Shown: positions 48,440-57,352, numbered from the stretch's first letter. The stretch is DNA of 64,000 nt from Oceanicella sp. SM1341 (GCF_003448965.1 NZ_QRGC01000003.1:234666-298665); one strand, 5' to 3'. Numbers and translations are program-made. Notes: generated by a model from the sequence alone, not told the origin.

Positions 48440-48606
48440 GCCGTCCTCCGTTGCGAGCCCGGAGGAAGCCTGCGCGGCGGCGGGGGCAGCGGCCACCCGG
48501 ATCCTGTGTCGGGTCGGTGGCCTGCGTCGCCGCACGCCGGTTGCGCCTCGGGGCCGCCTCACGGCGCAGTGGGGAAGGGCGGGAAGCCGGGGCGCCTTGA
48601 CCGGGG

Positions 48607-49026
48607 TCAGCGTGCGCCCGCGTCCCCCGGCGCCGCGTCGCCGGCCCAGACGAAGCACAGCTTGTTGCCCTCGGGGTCGCGCAGGTAGGCGGCGTGGAAG
48701 TCGGGGGCGTAGCGCGGGCGCGGGCCGGGGGCGCCCTCGTCGGTGCCGCCGAGGGCGAGGCCCTCTTCCCAGGCGGCGCGCACCGCTTCCGGGCCGGGGC
48801 AGCGGAAGCCGATCTGCACGCCGTTGCCGGCACTTGCCGGCCGGCCGTCGAAGGGCGGGCGCAGGGCGAACTGCGGCCAGCGCCCCTCGCCCTGCCAGAG
48901 CGCCCCGGCGGGGTCGGAGGCATCGGCCGGCGTGCTGCGCCGCAACCCGACATGCGCCAGCACCCTGTCGTAGAACGCCACCATCCGGGGCACGTCGCGC
49001 GCGCCGATCATCACGTGGCTGAACAT
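48607..49026 (-). CDS. VOC-family (glyoxalase/bleomycin-resistance fold) protein
   Basis: A 139-residue single vicinal-oxygen-chelate protein: MFSHVMIGARDVPRMVAFYDRVL opens the first beta-alpha-beta-beta-beta unit and RDPEGNKLCFV closes the second. These dimeric proteins bind a metal and act as isomerases, dioxygenases or drug binders. It has no diagnostic substrate motif. It is divergent from the DUF2158-like gene. Confidence 0.88.
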   Translation of the reverse strand: MFSHVMIGARDVPRMVAFYDRVLAHVGLRRSTPADASDPAGALWQGEGRWPQFALRPPFDGRPASAGNGVQIGFRCPGPEAVRAAWEEGLALGGTDEGAPGPRPRYAPDFHAAYLRDPEGNKLCFVWAGDAAPGDAGAR

Positions 49027-49169
49027 CAGCTTCCCTCCCGTTCATCATCGCGCAAGAATTGTCTTTCCCGCGCGCCGCGAAAGGCATATGTGCAGCCTTC
49101 CGGGGGCCATGACGACCCCCGCGCGACGCGGCCCCGGCAGTGGGCCGCCTTCAGAAGGTACGTTACGTT

Positions 49170-49517
49170 ATGTCCAGTTTCGAGATCGGGGACCTCGTGG
49201 TCCTCACCGCAGGCTCCATGCGCATGGCCGTCGAGACCATCGAGGGTGACGAGGTCGCCACCGTGTGGTGCCACGAGGGCACCATCGGCCGCGACCGCTT
49301 CAACGCGAAGCTGCTGAAGAAATGGGAAGTCCGCGAGGAGAGCGCCGGCCGCCCGCCGCGCTCCGACCGGGGTGACCGCCCCTCCTTCCGCAAGGACGGC
49401 GACCGCGGCGACCGTGGTGGCTACCGCGGCAAGTCCGAGGGCGACGACCGCCCGCGCGGCAAGACCGGCTGGGACGGCAAGCCCCGCGAGAAGAAGTACT
49501 TCCGCAAGGACGACTGA
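49170..49517 (+). CDS. DUF2158/YodC-like small protein with Arg/Gly/Asp-rich tail
   Basis: A 115-residue protein. Residues 1-55 match the YodC/DUF2158 pattern (FEIGDLVVLTAGSMRMAVE, then VATVWCHEG), a small beta-barrel. The remaining 60 residues are unusual: repeated RGD/GDR and charged residues with many Lys, as in RNA-binding tails of cold-shock or helicase proteins. Function is unknown; RNA binding is inference from composition. The ATG at 49170 lacks a strong ribosome site (AGAAGG 10-15 bases upstream). It lies upstream of trpA. Confidence 0.75.
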   Translation: MSSFEIGDLVVLTAGSMRMAVETIEGDEVATVWCHEGTIGRDRFNAKLLKKWEVREESAGRPPRSDRGDRPSFRKDGDRGDRGGYRGKSEGDDRPRGKTGWDGKPREKKYFRKDD

Positions 49518-49629
49518 TCCCGCCTGAACACCCCTGCCGGGGGCGCCGCGCGCGGCCCCGGAACGCCCCCTATGGCTTTTTGCCTCCCGGCCTTTTAAGG
49601 GAGGGAGGCAGCAGGCAGGGGAGAACGCC

Positions 49630-50421
49630 ATGACCCGTATCGACGACACCTTCGCACGGCTCCGCGCCGAGGGCCGCAAGGCTTTCGTGACCTACATCAT
49701 GGGCGGCGACCCGGATTTCGACACCTCGCTGGAGGTGCTGCGCGGCCTGCCCGCCGCCGGGGCGGATATCGTCGAGCTCGGCCTGCCCTTCACCGACCCG
49801 ATGGCCGACGGCGCCACCATCCAGCTCGCCGCCCAGCGCGCGCTCGAAGCCGGGATGACGCTGAAACGCACGCTTGAGCTGGCCCGCCGCTTCCGCGAGG
49901 GCGACAGCACCACCCCGATCGTGCTGATGGGCTATTACAACCCGATCTATTCCATGGGCGTGCCCGCCTTCCTCGAGGCGGCGAAGGCCGCCGGCATCGA
50001 CGGGCTGATCGTCGTCGACCTGCCCCCCGAGGAGGACGACGAGCTCTGCCTGCCCGCCCAGGCCGCGGGGCTGAACTTCATCCGCCTCGCCACCCCGACG
50101 ACAGACGACGCGCGCCTGCCGAAGGTGATCACCAACAGCTCGGGCTTCATCTACTACGTCTCGATCACCGGCATCACCGGCGCCGCCTCCGCCAACGCCG
50201 CCCGGGTGGCCCCGGAAGTGGCGCGCATCAAGGCGAAGACCGAGCTGCCGGTGGTGGTGGGCTTCGGCATCCGCAGCCCGGAGACGGCGCAGGACATCGC
50301 CGCCGTGGCCGACGGCGCGGTGGTGGGCTCGGCCATCGTCTCGCAGCTCGGCGCGGGCAAGCCCGCCGCCGAAGTGCTCGACTTCGTCCGCTCCCTCGCC
50401 GAAGGCGCCCACCGCGCCTGA
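49630..50421 (+). CDS. trpA: Tryptophan synthase alpha subunit
   Basis: A 263-residue TIM-barrel that releases indole from indole-3-glycerol phosphate. The catalytic Glu ([10 protein letters not shown]) and Asp (PMADG) and the phosphate site ([10 protein letters not shown]) are present. A hairpin with arms TGCCTCCC and GGGAGGGAGGCA lies just before the ATG (49581-49610). It is 2.3 kb from trpB, separated by the VOC, SDR and DUF2158-like genes. Confidence 0.96.
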   Translation: MTRIDDTFARLRAEGRKAFVTYIMGGDPDFDTSLEVLRGLPAAGADIVELGLPFTDPMADGATIQLAAQRALEAGMTLKRTLELARRFREGDSTTPIVLMGYYNPIYSMGVPAFLEAAKAAGIDGLIVVDLPPEEDDELCLPAQAAGLNFIRLATPTTDDARLPKVITNSSGFIYYVSITGITGAASANAARVAPEVARIKAKTELPVVVGFGIRSPETAQDIAAVADGAVVGSAIVSQLGAGKPAAEVLDFVRSLAEGAHRA

Positions 50422-50712
50422 CTGCCCGCGGCAGGGCCTTGCTGGTGCTAAACCCGTCCGGTGGCGCCTGGCCGTGTCCGCGGCTGCCGCCTGCACCGGA
50501 TCCGCCCGCGCCCGCCCTCGCTTCAAGCACCGGATCCGCCCCTGTCGCAGGCACCGGATCCGGCCGTGTCCCGAGCACCATCAAGATCATGCTACAGGCA
50601 CCAGTGCCGGCCCCCGCCGGGCCGCAGGCACTTGCAGGCGTCGGATCCGGCCCGGGCCGCAGGCCCCGGCAAGGCCGTACCGCAGGCACCAGCAAGGCCG
50701 TGCCGCAGGCAC
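50422..50712 (+). repeat. Degenerate tandem repeats after trpA
   Basis: The convergent gap before the patatin gene is filled with recurring GCACCGGATCCG cores (50493, 50527, 50551, and a variant near 50638) and then two near-identical 23-base units of GCAAGGCCGTACCGCAGGCA type at 50666 and 50689. Spacing is irregular, about 23-34 bases. Confidence 0.6.
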
Positions 50713-51930
50713 TCAGGTGCCGAGGGCTGCGTCGGCTTCGGGGGTGAGGCCCTCGGGGCGGAGGAAGCGGCGGATCTCGTCGGCACGGGCGAGGGTGTCC
50801 TGGCGGCCGAGGTCGATGAGTTCGCCCACGTAGCCGGGCTCGAACAGCAGGTAGCTCGCGAGCACGAAGGGCGGGCGCCAGGCGCCAAGGGCGCGCAGCA
50901 TCAGCCGCACCGGGCGGGGCAGCGCGCCGGCGTGGCGCGCCGAGATCTCCCGCACGTCGCGCGAGGGGCGGATGGTGAGGAGCTGCACCGGGCGCAGGGC
51001 GCGGGTGGCGAGCTGGGCCGGGGTCATCACCGCCAGGGTGTCGTTGATGCGCAGCAGGCGCTCCATGTCGAGGTCGAGCTGGTCGTTGAACAGCGTGTCG
51101 AGGAGCTGGCCGCCGATGAGGCCGGGCGCGGGGTATTCCGGCTCCTCCCCCTCGGGGGCTCCGGCGTCGATGCTCTCGTCGCGCCCGGCGATCACCAGCA
51201 GCCGGGTGGCGCCGAGGTGGATGGCCGAGGAGAGCGGCGCGGTCTGGCGCAGGGCGCCGTCGGCGTAGAAGGCCGGGCCAACGCGGCGGGCCGGGAAGAT
51301 CAGCGGCAGGGCGGTGGAGGCCATGATGTGCTCCACCGAGAGCCGCGCCGCCACCCCCTCGCGCCGCGAGCGCGCCCAGCCGGTGAGGGGCGCGCGCGCC
51401 TCGTAGAAGGTGACGGCCTGGCCGGTCTGATAGCTCGAGGCGGTGATGCCCACGGCCTGCAGGTCGCCCCTCGCGAGGCAGCGGCGCAGGGCGTCGAAAT
51501 CGATGTTCTCCTCGAGCAGGGTTTCGAGCGGCGCGGAATCGAGCAGCGAATCCGGCGGGCGCATGCCGAGGCGGCCGAGGGTCATGTGCCCGGCCCAGGC
51601 GGCCATGCGCCCGGTGACGGCGCGCATGTCGGCCCGGAACACCGAGCCGCAGTGCAGCCCGCGCCACAGGGCTTCCACCTCCCGCGCGGCGGTGCCGAAA
51701 TCGGCCAGCCGGCAGGAGAGGGCCAGCGCGTTGATTGCCCCCACGGAGAGGCCGGTGATGACCGGGAAGGGGTTCGGCGCGCCGGGGCCGAGGATCTCCG
51801 CCACGGCGCTGAGCACCCCGGCCTGGTAGGCGCCGCGCGCGCCGCCGCCCGAGAGCACGAGCCCGGCCCGCTCCGGCAGGGGGGCTGCCGGGCCGCGTCC
51901 GATCCTCAACCTGCGCCTTCCGAGCTTCAC
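50713..51930 (-). CDS. Patatin-like phospholipase
   Basis: A 405-residue patatin-fold lipase. The oxyanion loop GGGARGAYQAGVL (about residues 28-40), nucleophile Ser62 in GLSVGAINAL, and catalytic Asp224 in YADGALRQ form the Ser-Asp dyad. Bacterial patatins cleave phospholipid or other acyl esters, and some are secreted toxins. No signal peptide or secretion signal is seen. A GTG at 51930 has GGAGGATCGC upstream. Confidence 0.9.
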   Translation of the reverse strand: MKLGRRRLRIGRGPAAPLPERAGLVLSGGGARGAYQAGVLSAVAEILGPGAPNPFPVITGLSVGAINALALSCRLADFGTAAREVEALWRGLHCGSVFRADMRAVTGRMAAWAGHMTLGRLGMRPPDSLLDSAPLETLLEENIDFDALRRCLARGDLQAVGITASSYQTGQAVTFYEARAPLTGWARSRREGVAARLSVEHIMASTALPLIFPARRVGPAFYADGALRQTAPLSSAIHLGATRLLVIAGRDESIDAGAPEGEEPEYPAPGLIGGQLLDTLFNDQLDLDMERLLRINDTLAVMTPAQLATRALRPVQLLTIRPSRDVREISARHAGALPRPVRLMLRALGAWRPPFVLASYLLFEPGYVGELIDLGRQDTLARADEIRRFLRPEGLTPEADAALGT

Positions 51931-52040
51931 GCGATCCTCCCGCAGCGGCCGGGGGCCAGAGTGCCAGCCCCGGGTGAAGGAACCTTTGACCAGTGTGGCA
52001 CGCGCGGGCGCCGGCTCAAAGCGGCCGGGCGGAACGTGAA

Positions 52041-52071
52041 CGCCCCGGCGCCGGGGTGCGGCGTCGGGGCG
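52041..52071 (-). terminator. Terminator-like hairpin of EF-hand gene 1
   Basis: CGCCCCGGCGCC and GGCGTCGGGGCG can pair (one mismatch), about 30 bases beyond the minus-strand stop. Related hairpins lie behind EF-hand genes 2 and 3. Confidence 0.6.
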
Positions 52072-52103
52072 TGTGGTGTCGTCCGGCCGGGGGCAGGGCG
52101 CGA

Positions 52104-52367
52104 TCAGCTGTCGTTCGCGTCGGTGCGGTTCGCATCCATGCGCTGGCTCATGCTGACGAACTCGTCCTCGTCGATCACCTTGTCGCCGTTGGCATCGAAG
52201 GTGTTGAACTGGATCTCGTCGACGGTCGGGTAGACCGCCTGCACCTCTTCCATGGAGAGGGCGCCATCGCTGTTGGCATCGACATCGCCGAAGCTCTGGT
52301 CGGCGGCGCCCGCGGCGGTCACACCGAGGGCGAGGGCGGCGGCGGTGGAGGCAATAGCGAGTTTCAT
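52104..52367 (-). CDS. Secreted two-EF-hand protein, paralog 1
   Basis: An 87-residue protein with a signal peptide (MKLAIASTAAALALG, cleavage near AGAAD). Two calcium loops follow: DANSDGALSMEE and DANGDKVIDEDE, each with acidic residues at positions 1, 3, 5 and 12 of a 12-residue EF loop. It is probably a periplasmic or secreted calcium binder. The ATG at 52367 has AAGGAAAA upstream. It is one of three adjacent paralogs of exactly 87 residues. Confidence 0.85.
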   Translation of the reverse strand: MKLAIASTAAALALGVTAAGAADQSFGDVDANSDGALSMEEVQAVYPTVDEIQFNTFDANGDKVIDEDEFVSMSQRMDANRTDANDS

Positions 52368-52548
52368 CGGTTTTCCTTTCAGTCGTCTCATCTCACGCGG
52401 TGGCGGCGGGCGCCGCCGCGATCCCGGCGGGTGTTTCGTTCCCCGCTTCTCGGCAGGTCAACGGCGGGCCCCGCGCCTGCGTTGCACCGCAGCGCGATCA
52501 CGCCTGTTCACGCGGGCGCGACCGCACGGGTCGGGCCGGAAACGAAGG

Positions 52549-52576
52549 CGCCCCGGCGCGGGGGGCCGCGCCGGGG
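52549..52576 (-). terminator. Terminator-like hairpin of EF-hand gene 2
   Basis: A perfect 12-bp stem CGCCCCGGCGCG/CGCGCCGGGGCG with loop GGGC; sister of the hairpins at 52041 and 53199. Confidence 0.65.
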
Positions 52577-52586
52577 CGTCTGGTTC

Positions 52587-52690
52587 CTGCCGGATTGCCG
52601 CCCGGGGAGGCGGCGCCGGATCGCCGCCCGGGGCGGCGGTGCCGGGTGCCGCCCGGGGCGGTAGTGCCGGGTGCCGCCAGGGGCGGCGGT
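52587..52690. repeat. 26-base tandem repeat between EF-hand genes 1 and 2
   Basis: Units of GCCGGRTYGCCGCCCGGGG type start at 52587, 52613, 52639 and 52664 (spacings 26, 26, 25). Each unit contains a CCGCCCGGGGCGG-like palindrome. The array separates EF-hand gene 2 from its terminator and is missing from the gap beside gene 3. Confidence 0.7.
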
Positions 52691-52740
52691 GGGCGCGCCT
52701 CGGCCGTGGCCGCGGTGCGGCCCGGGCCGGGGCGGGCGGA

Positions 52741-53004
52741 TCACTTGGACTGGGTCCGCGTGTCGTTCGTGCTCATTGCCTGCTTGAGGGACACGAATTC
52801 GTTCTGGTCGAGCACCTTGTCGGCGTTGCCGTCATAGGTGTTGAACTGGATCTCGTCGACGCTGGGGTAGATGACCTGCACCTCTTCCAGGGTGAGGGCG
52901 CCATCACCGTTGGCATCGGCATCCTCGAAGCTCCAGTCGGCGGCGCCGGCGGCGGTCACGCCGAGAGCGAGGGCGGCAGCAGTGGTGGCAATAGCGAATT
53001 TCAT
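52741..53004 (-). CDS. Secreted two-EF-hand protein, paralog 2
   Basis: Also 87 residues with the same signal peptide layout (MKFAIATTAAALALG). The first calcium loop is intact (DANGDGALTLEE). The second, DGNADKVLDQNE, has Asn and Ala where calcium ligands are usual, so it may bind calcium weakly. The region upstream of the start strongly resembles that of paralog 1, suggesting duplication of gene plus control region. Confidence 0.83.
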   Translation of the reverse strand: MKFAIATTAAALALGVTAAGAADWSFEDADANGDGALTLEEVQVIYPSVDEIQFNTYDGNADKVLDQNEFVSLKQAMSTNDTRTQSK

Positions 53005-53198
53005 CGGTCTTCCTTTCGGTAGTCTCATTTCACGCGGGGGCTGACTGGCCTTGCCGCGATCCGTCGGCGGGGGTCTGTCCCGCTTCCTGGCGTGTCAACG
53101 GCCGGCACGGCGCTTGCGTTGCACCGCAGCACGCTCACGCCGGATCACGCGATCGCGACGCGGCAGGAGCGGGGCGGGGAGGAGCGCGGAAACGAGAT

Positions 53199-53230
53199 CG
53201 CCCCGGCGCGGGAGGGACCGCGCCGGGGCG
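53199..53230 (-). terminator. Terminator-like hairpin of EF-hand gene 3
   Basis: A perfect 13-bp stem, CGCCCCGGCGCGG/CCGCGCCGGGGCG with a six-base loop, followed on the minus strand by GATCTCGTTTCC. Confidence 0.65.
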
Positions 53231-53319
53231 TCTTGTCTGTCTGCGGCACCCCCGCGAGGGAGCGGGGCGCCGGGGGCCTCAGCCCTGGCCGGGGTGCGGC
53301 CCGGGACGGGGCGGACGGA

Positions 53320-53583
53320 TCAGGTGTCGTCCTTCGACGTGCTGTTCGCGTCCATCTCCTGGCTGAGCGAGGTGAACTCCGCCTCGTCGAGGGTCGTGTC
53401 GCCGTCAGCGTCGAAGGTGCCGAACTGCACCTCGTCGATGCTCGGATACGCGGCCTCGACCTCGGTCATGGACAGCGCGCCGTCGGAGTTGGTGTCCAGG
53501 TCCTCGAAGGACATGTCCGCGGCGGAAGCGGCGGTAACGCCAAGTGCGAGGGCGGCGGCGGTGGTGGCAATAGCGAGTTTCAT
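53320..53583 (-). CDS. Secreted two-EF-hand protein, paralog 3
   Basis: The third 87-residue paralog: signal peptide (cleavage near ASAAD), first loop DTNSDGALSMTE, second loop DADGDTTLDEAE, both with full sets of ligands. Its 5' end (MKLAIATTAAALALG) is nearly identical to the other two while the tail differs, indicating conserved export and diverged C-terminus. It lies 168 bases from lutC, on the same strand. Confidence 0.84.
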   Translation of the reverse strand: MKLAIATTAAALALGVTAASAADMSFEDLDTNSDGALSMTEVEAAYPSIDEVQFGTFDADGDTTLDEAEFTSLSQEMDANSTSKDDT

Positions 53584-53647
53584 CGGTCTTCCTCTCGGAT
53601 TTCTTCTGAATTCACGTGGGCTTTTTCTTGCCCTTCACGCGTCGACT

Positions 53648-53692
53648 GCAAGGCGATGCTTGCTTGCGATATGCAAGATCTGTTCGCCTTGC
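53648..53692 (-). terminator. Nested hairpin behind lutC
   Basis: Outer arms GCAAGGCGA/TCGCCTTGC enclose inner arms CTTGC/GCAAG. It lies about 60 bases beyond the lutC stop; no T-run follows. Confidence 0.5.
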
Positions 53693-53751
53693 TTCATGCC
53701 GGGTCAACGACTGCCACAGGACATTGTTGCGCCCCGCGCCTTCACGGACGT

Positions 53752-54432
53752 TCACGCATCCGTGAGGCCGGAGCCCGAGACGAGGAACACGTGCAGCGCC
53801 ACCGGGCCGTGGGCGCCGAGCTGCAGCTTCTGCCCGATGTCGGCGGAGCGCGAGGGGCCGGTGACCATGTTCACCGTGCGCGGGTCGAGCCCCGAGCCGC
53901 GCAGCCCGGCCCAGACCTCCTCCAGCCCGGCCTTCACGTCATCCTCGAACACCACCACGAAATGGGTTTCGCCGAGGAAGGTGAGGGTGACCGGGTTGTC
54001 GGGCCCGGAGGCGAGCACGAGCGTGCCGGTCTCGGCCATGCCGTAGCGGGCGCGCGAGAGGGTGGCCGGCTCCTCGATGCGGCCGATGCCGGTGGAGGCG
54101 GAGATGGCGCCCCAGTCGAGCCCGGCGAAGGCGGGGTCGGCGCCGTGGCGGATCTCGGCGGGCAGGTTTCGGTTGCGCAGCTCGTGGGCGAGCGCGCGGG
54201 GCAGCTCGGGCAGCGAGGACACGCGTGAGACGGTGGCATCCACCGCCTCGAGCTTGGCCATGAACTGGGTGAGCCGGGCCTGGCCATGCGCCTGGGCGAA
54301 GGCGGGCACGGGGGCGTGCGGGCCCTCGCCGCGCAGGCGGGCGGCCACGGCGGCCTCGCGCTCGGGCTGCGGGCGCTCGGGGTCGGCAAGCGCGGTGCGC
54401 AGCCGGCCGAGGATGCGGTCGCGGGCGCTCAT
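53752..54432 (-). CDS. lutC: Lactate utilization protein C
   Basis: A 226-residue LUD-domain (YkgG-type) protein. AETGTLVLASGPDNPVTLTF and HFVVVFEDDV are typical, with VNMVTGPSRSADIGQKLQLGAHGP near the end. With LutA and LutB it forms the iron-sulfur L-lactate-oxidising complex; the individual role of LutC is unclear. Its ATG overlaps the lutB stop. Confidence 0.92.
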   Translation of the reverse strand: MSARDRILGRLRTALADPERPQPEREAAVAARLRGEGPHAPVPAFAQAHGQARLTQFMAKLEAVDATVSRVSSLPELPRALAHELRNRNLPAEIRHGADPAFAGLDWGAISASTGIGRIEEPATLSRARYGMAETGTLVLASGPDNPVTLTFLGETHFVVVFEDDVKAGLEEVWAGLRGSGLDPRTVNMVTGPSRSADIGQKLQLGAHGPVALHVFLVSGSGLTDA

Positions 54433-55853
54433 CGGCGCGCCTCCTTCCACTGGTCCATGAAGGTCTTGCCCTGCGGGGCGGGGAAGTCGCGCTCGCCGGT
54501 CCAGCCGCCGCCGAGCGGCAGGGAGGCGAGGCGGCCGCGCCCGCCGGCGAGCCGGCGCAGCGCCTTCATGCCCATCCGGGTGCCGAAGCGGTAGAGCGCC
54601 GGGCGCCGGGCGAAGAAGGCCCAGAGCGACAGGCCGTAGCGCGCGGCCGAGGGGGTGAGGCGCTTCTCGAACTCGCGCTCGCGCCAGTGGCGCATCATCC
54701 TGGGCAGCGGGATCTTCATCGGGCACACGCTCTCGCAGCGGCCGCAGAAGGTGGAGGCGTTGGGCAGCTGGCCGCCCTCCTCCACCCCGATGAGCGAGGG
54801 GGTGAGCACCGCGCCCATCGGCCCGGGGTAGACCCAGCCATAGGCGTGCCCGCCCACCGACTGGTAGACCGGGCAGTGGTTCATGCAGGCGCCGCAGCGG
54901 ATGCAGCGCAGCATCTCCTGGAACTCGGTGCCCACCATGTTGGAGCGGCCGTTGTCGAGCAGCACCACGTGGTATTGCTCGGGCCCGTCGGGGTCTTCGC
55001 TGCGGCGCGGGCCGGAGGAGAAGGTGGTGTAGACCGACATTTCCTGCCCGGTGGCCGAGCGCGCGAGCAGGCGCAGCACGGTGGCGGCGTCGTCGAGCGT
55101 GGGGACGAGCTTTTCCAGGCTCGCCATCACGATGTGCACCTTCGGCAGCGACTGCGAGAGGTCGCCGTTGCCCTCGTTGGTGACGATCACGCTCTGGCCG
55201 GTCTCGGCGATGAGCATGTTGGCGCCGGTGATGCCCACCTCGGCCTGGAAGTACTTCTCGCGCAGGATGCGGCGGGCTTCCATCTGCAGGGTGGCGTTGT
55301 CGGAGAGGTCGCGGTCCGGCGGCAGGTGGGCGTGGGCCTTGCGGAAGGCGGCCTCGATCTCGGGCACCGTGACGTGGACGGCGGGGGCGATGATGTGGCT
55401 CGGCGCTTCGTGGCGGAGCTGGATGATGTATTCGCCGAGGTCGGTCTCCACCGGGGTGATGCCGTTTGCCGCCAGGTGGTCGTTGATCCCGCATTCCTCG
55501 GAGATCATCGTCTTGCCCTTGTTCACGGTCTTCGCGTTCACTGAGCGGCAGATCTCGAGCACGATGCGGCGGGCGTCCTCGGCGCTCTCGGCCCAGTGCA
55601 CGTGGCCGCCGGCGGCGGTGACCCGGGCCTCGTATTCCTCGAGGTAGAGGTCGAGGTGGGCGAGCGTGTGGTTCTTCATCTCGCGGCCGGCGTCACGGAT
55701 CTGCTCGAACTCGGAGACCTTGGCGGCGGCGGCGGCGCGCTTGTCGACGAAATGGCCGCGGGCGTTGCGCAGCGCCGTCTGCAGGTTGGCGTTGGCGAGC
55801 GCATCGCGCGAGTTGGACTTGAAGGCGGGGGTCGTCGGATGGGCGTGGCTCAT
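54429..55853 (-). CDS. lutB: Lactate utilization iron-sulfur protein B
   Basis: A 474-residue protein: LUD domain in the first two-thirds, then two [4Fe-4S] ferredoxin motifs, CIRCGACMNHCP and CGRCESVCP, and a C-terminal DUF3390-like stretch. LutB passes electrons within the L-lactate dehydrogenase complex. It overlaps lutC by four bases and is 76 bases downstream of lutA. Confidence 0.94.
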   Translation of the reverse strand: MSHAHPTTPAFKSNSRDALANANLQTALRNARGHFVDKRAAAAAKVSEFEQIRDAGREMKNHTLAHLDLYLEEYEARVTAAGGHVHWAESAEDARRIVLEICRSVNAKTVNKGKTMISEECGINDHLAANGITPVETDLGEYIIQLRHEAPSHIIAPAVHVTVPEIEAAFRKAHAHLPPDRDLSDNATLQMEARRILREKYFQAEVGITGANMLIAETGQSVIVTNEGNGDLSQSLPKVHIVMASLEKLVPTLDDAATVLRLLARSATGQEMSVYTTFSSGPRRSEDPDGPEQYHVVLLDNGRSNMVGTEFQEMLRCIRCGACMNHCPVYQSVGGHAYGWVYPGPMGAVLTPSLIGVEEGGQLPNASTFCGRCESVCPMKIPLPRMMRHWREREFEKRLTPSAARYGLSLWAFFARRPALYRFGTRMGMKALRRLAGGRGRLASLPLGGGWTGERDFPAPQGKTFMDQWKEARR

Positions 55854-55929
55854 CGGAGCATCCTTCGGGCTTGGGCGGGGCCGGGCGCGGGGGCCGCGGC
55901 GCAGAGGTGGGCAGCGCGGGCGCGGGGCA

Positions 55930-56688
55930 TCAGCCCTCTTCGCCGATGGCGGGGGTGTCGGTCATGCCGGCGAGCACCTCGACCACGTGGCGGGCCTTCA
56001 TCGGCCGGCCCTCGCGGCTGGCCTTGCCGGCCATGTTCATCAGGCACCCGAGATCGCCCGCGAGCAGCAGGCCGGCGCCGGTGGCCGCGGCGTTGCGGGT
56101 CTTGTCGCCCACCATGGCGTTGGAGATGTCGGGGTATTTCACGCAGAACGTGCCGCCGAAGCCGCAGCAGACCTCGGATTCCTTCATCTCCGTGAGGGTG
56201 AGCCCCTCCACCGTGCCGAGCAGGGCGCGCGGCTGGGCCTGCACGCCGAGCGAGCGCAGGCCCGAGCAGCTGTCGTGGTAGGTGGCGTGCTCCTCGAGCC
56301 GGGCGGTGACGCCCTGAAGGCCCATCACGTCGGTGAGGAAGCTGGTGATCTCGTGGGTCTTCGCCCCCAGCGCCTGCGCGCGGGCCGCCCAGGGGTCGGA
56401 GGCCTCGAACATCTGGGCGTAGTCCTTGGCGATGGTCGCGCCGCAGGAGCCGGAGGGGGCGACGACATAGTCGTAGCCCTCGAAGGCGGCGATCACCTGG
56501 CGGGCGATGGAAGCGGCGGTCCTGCGGTCGCCCGAGTTCCAGGCCGGCTGGCCGCAGCAGGTCTGCGCCTCGGGCACCTCCACCTCGCAGCCGGCCTGTT
56601 CGAGAAGCTTGATGGTCGCGAAGGCGACACTGGGCCTGAACATGTCCACGAGACACGTGACGAACAGGGCAACCTTTGGCTTGGACAT
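55930..56688 (-). CDS. lutA: Lactate utilization protein A, (Fe-S)-binding oxidoreductase
   Basis: A 252-residue protein with two CCG-type motifs, the signature of heterodisulfide-reductase/GlpC-like subunits: TCCGQPAWNSG near residue 44 and VCCGFGGTFCVKYP near 179. It is the first gene of lutABC, which oxidises L-lactate to pyruvate. No LldP-type permease or regulator gene lies beside it. Confidence 0.93.
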   Translation of the reverse strand: MSKPKVALFVTCLVDMFRPSVAFATIKLLEQAGCEVEVPEAQTCCGQPAWNSGDRRTAASIARQVIAAFEGYDYVVAPSGSCGATIAKDYAQMFEASDPWAARAQALGAKTHEITSFLTDVMGLQGVTARLEEHATYHDSCSGLRSLGVQAQPRALLGTVEGLTLTEMKESEVCCGFGGTFCVKYPDISNAMVGDKTRNAAATGAGLLLAGDLGCLMNMAGKASREGRPMKARHVVEVLAGMTDTPAIGEEG

Positions 56689-56852
56689 GGGGGTCTCCGC
56701 TGGAGTGGTCGGTTTTTTCTACCAGTTTGAAGGAACTGCGCAAGGCTGCTGTCCCGCCCGGCCCCGCCCGCCCTGCGACCGAACGGCGCGTGCAACCGGG
56801 CCGCGCGGCCGCCCGGCCCATGCTGCAACCGGGAGCTGCGACAGGCGCCCAC

Positions 56853-56970
56853 CCGCCCCCGAAGCGCTGCCGCCGGGCCGCCCCGGCGGCCCGGCGCGGC
56901 CCAACGCGGAGCAGTCTCCCGGGCCCGCAGGGCACGGGGGGCAGCGGAGGGGCGGGAGGCCCACGCTCCG
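56853..56970 (-). repeat. 118-base dispersed repeat, copy B (inverted)
   Basis: It matches 45491-45608 in reverse orientation over its full length, differing at about nine positions with no gaps by eye. It includes the shared GGCCCAACGCGGAGCAG block. Flanks do not match. Confidence 0.75.
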
Positions 56971-57352
56971 CTCCGCCGCGGGGAGGAGCGGCCGAGCCGG
57001 AACACGGAGACCTGCTTGCCCGTCGCCCTTCCCGGCAGGGGCGGCATCGGGCGGGCCGTGGGGGGAGCACATGCCGCGGCGTGGCGACGGACCGGGAGCC
57101 CTCCCGCCCGCTCTGGTCGGGCGCCTGCGGCGCCGCTCCCGCGCCGTTGGGCCGGGCCGGGGGCTGCGCCCCCGGTGCGCCTGAGCCCGCGGTGGGTGCC
57201 CTGTCCGCTTGCCTGAGGCGCCCGCCCCGGGGCGCCTCGCCCGCGCGGGCGCATCGCGCGCCTGCCGCCTGCACCGCCTGCCTGTCTCTCGCGCGTTTGC
57301 GCGCGCTGGTCCGGCGTGTGGCGCGGGCGCGCGTATCGCGGGGCGATTCGGC

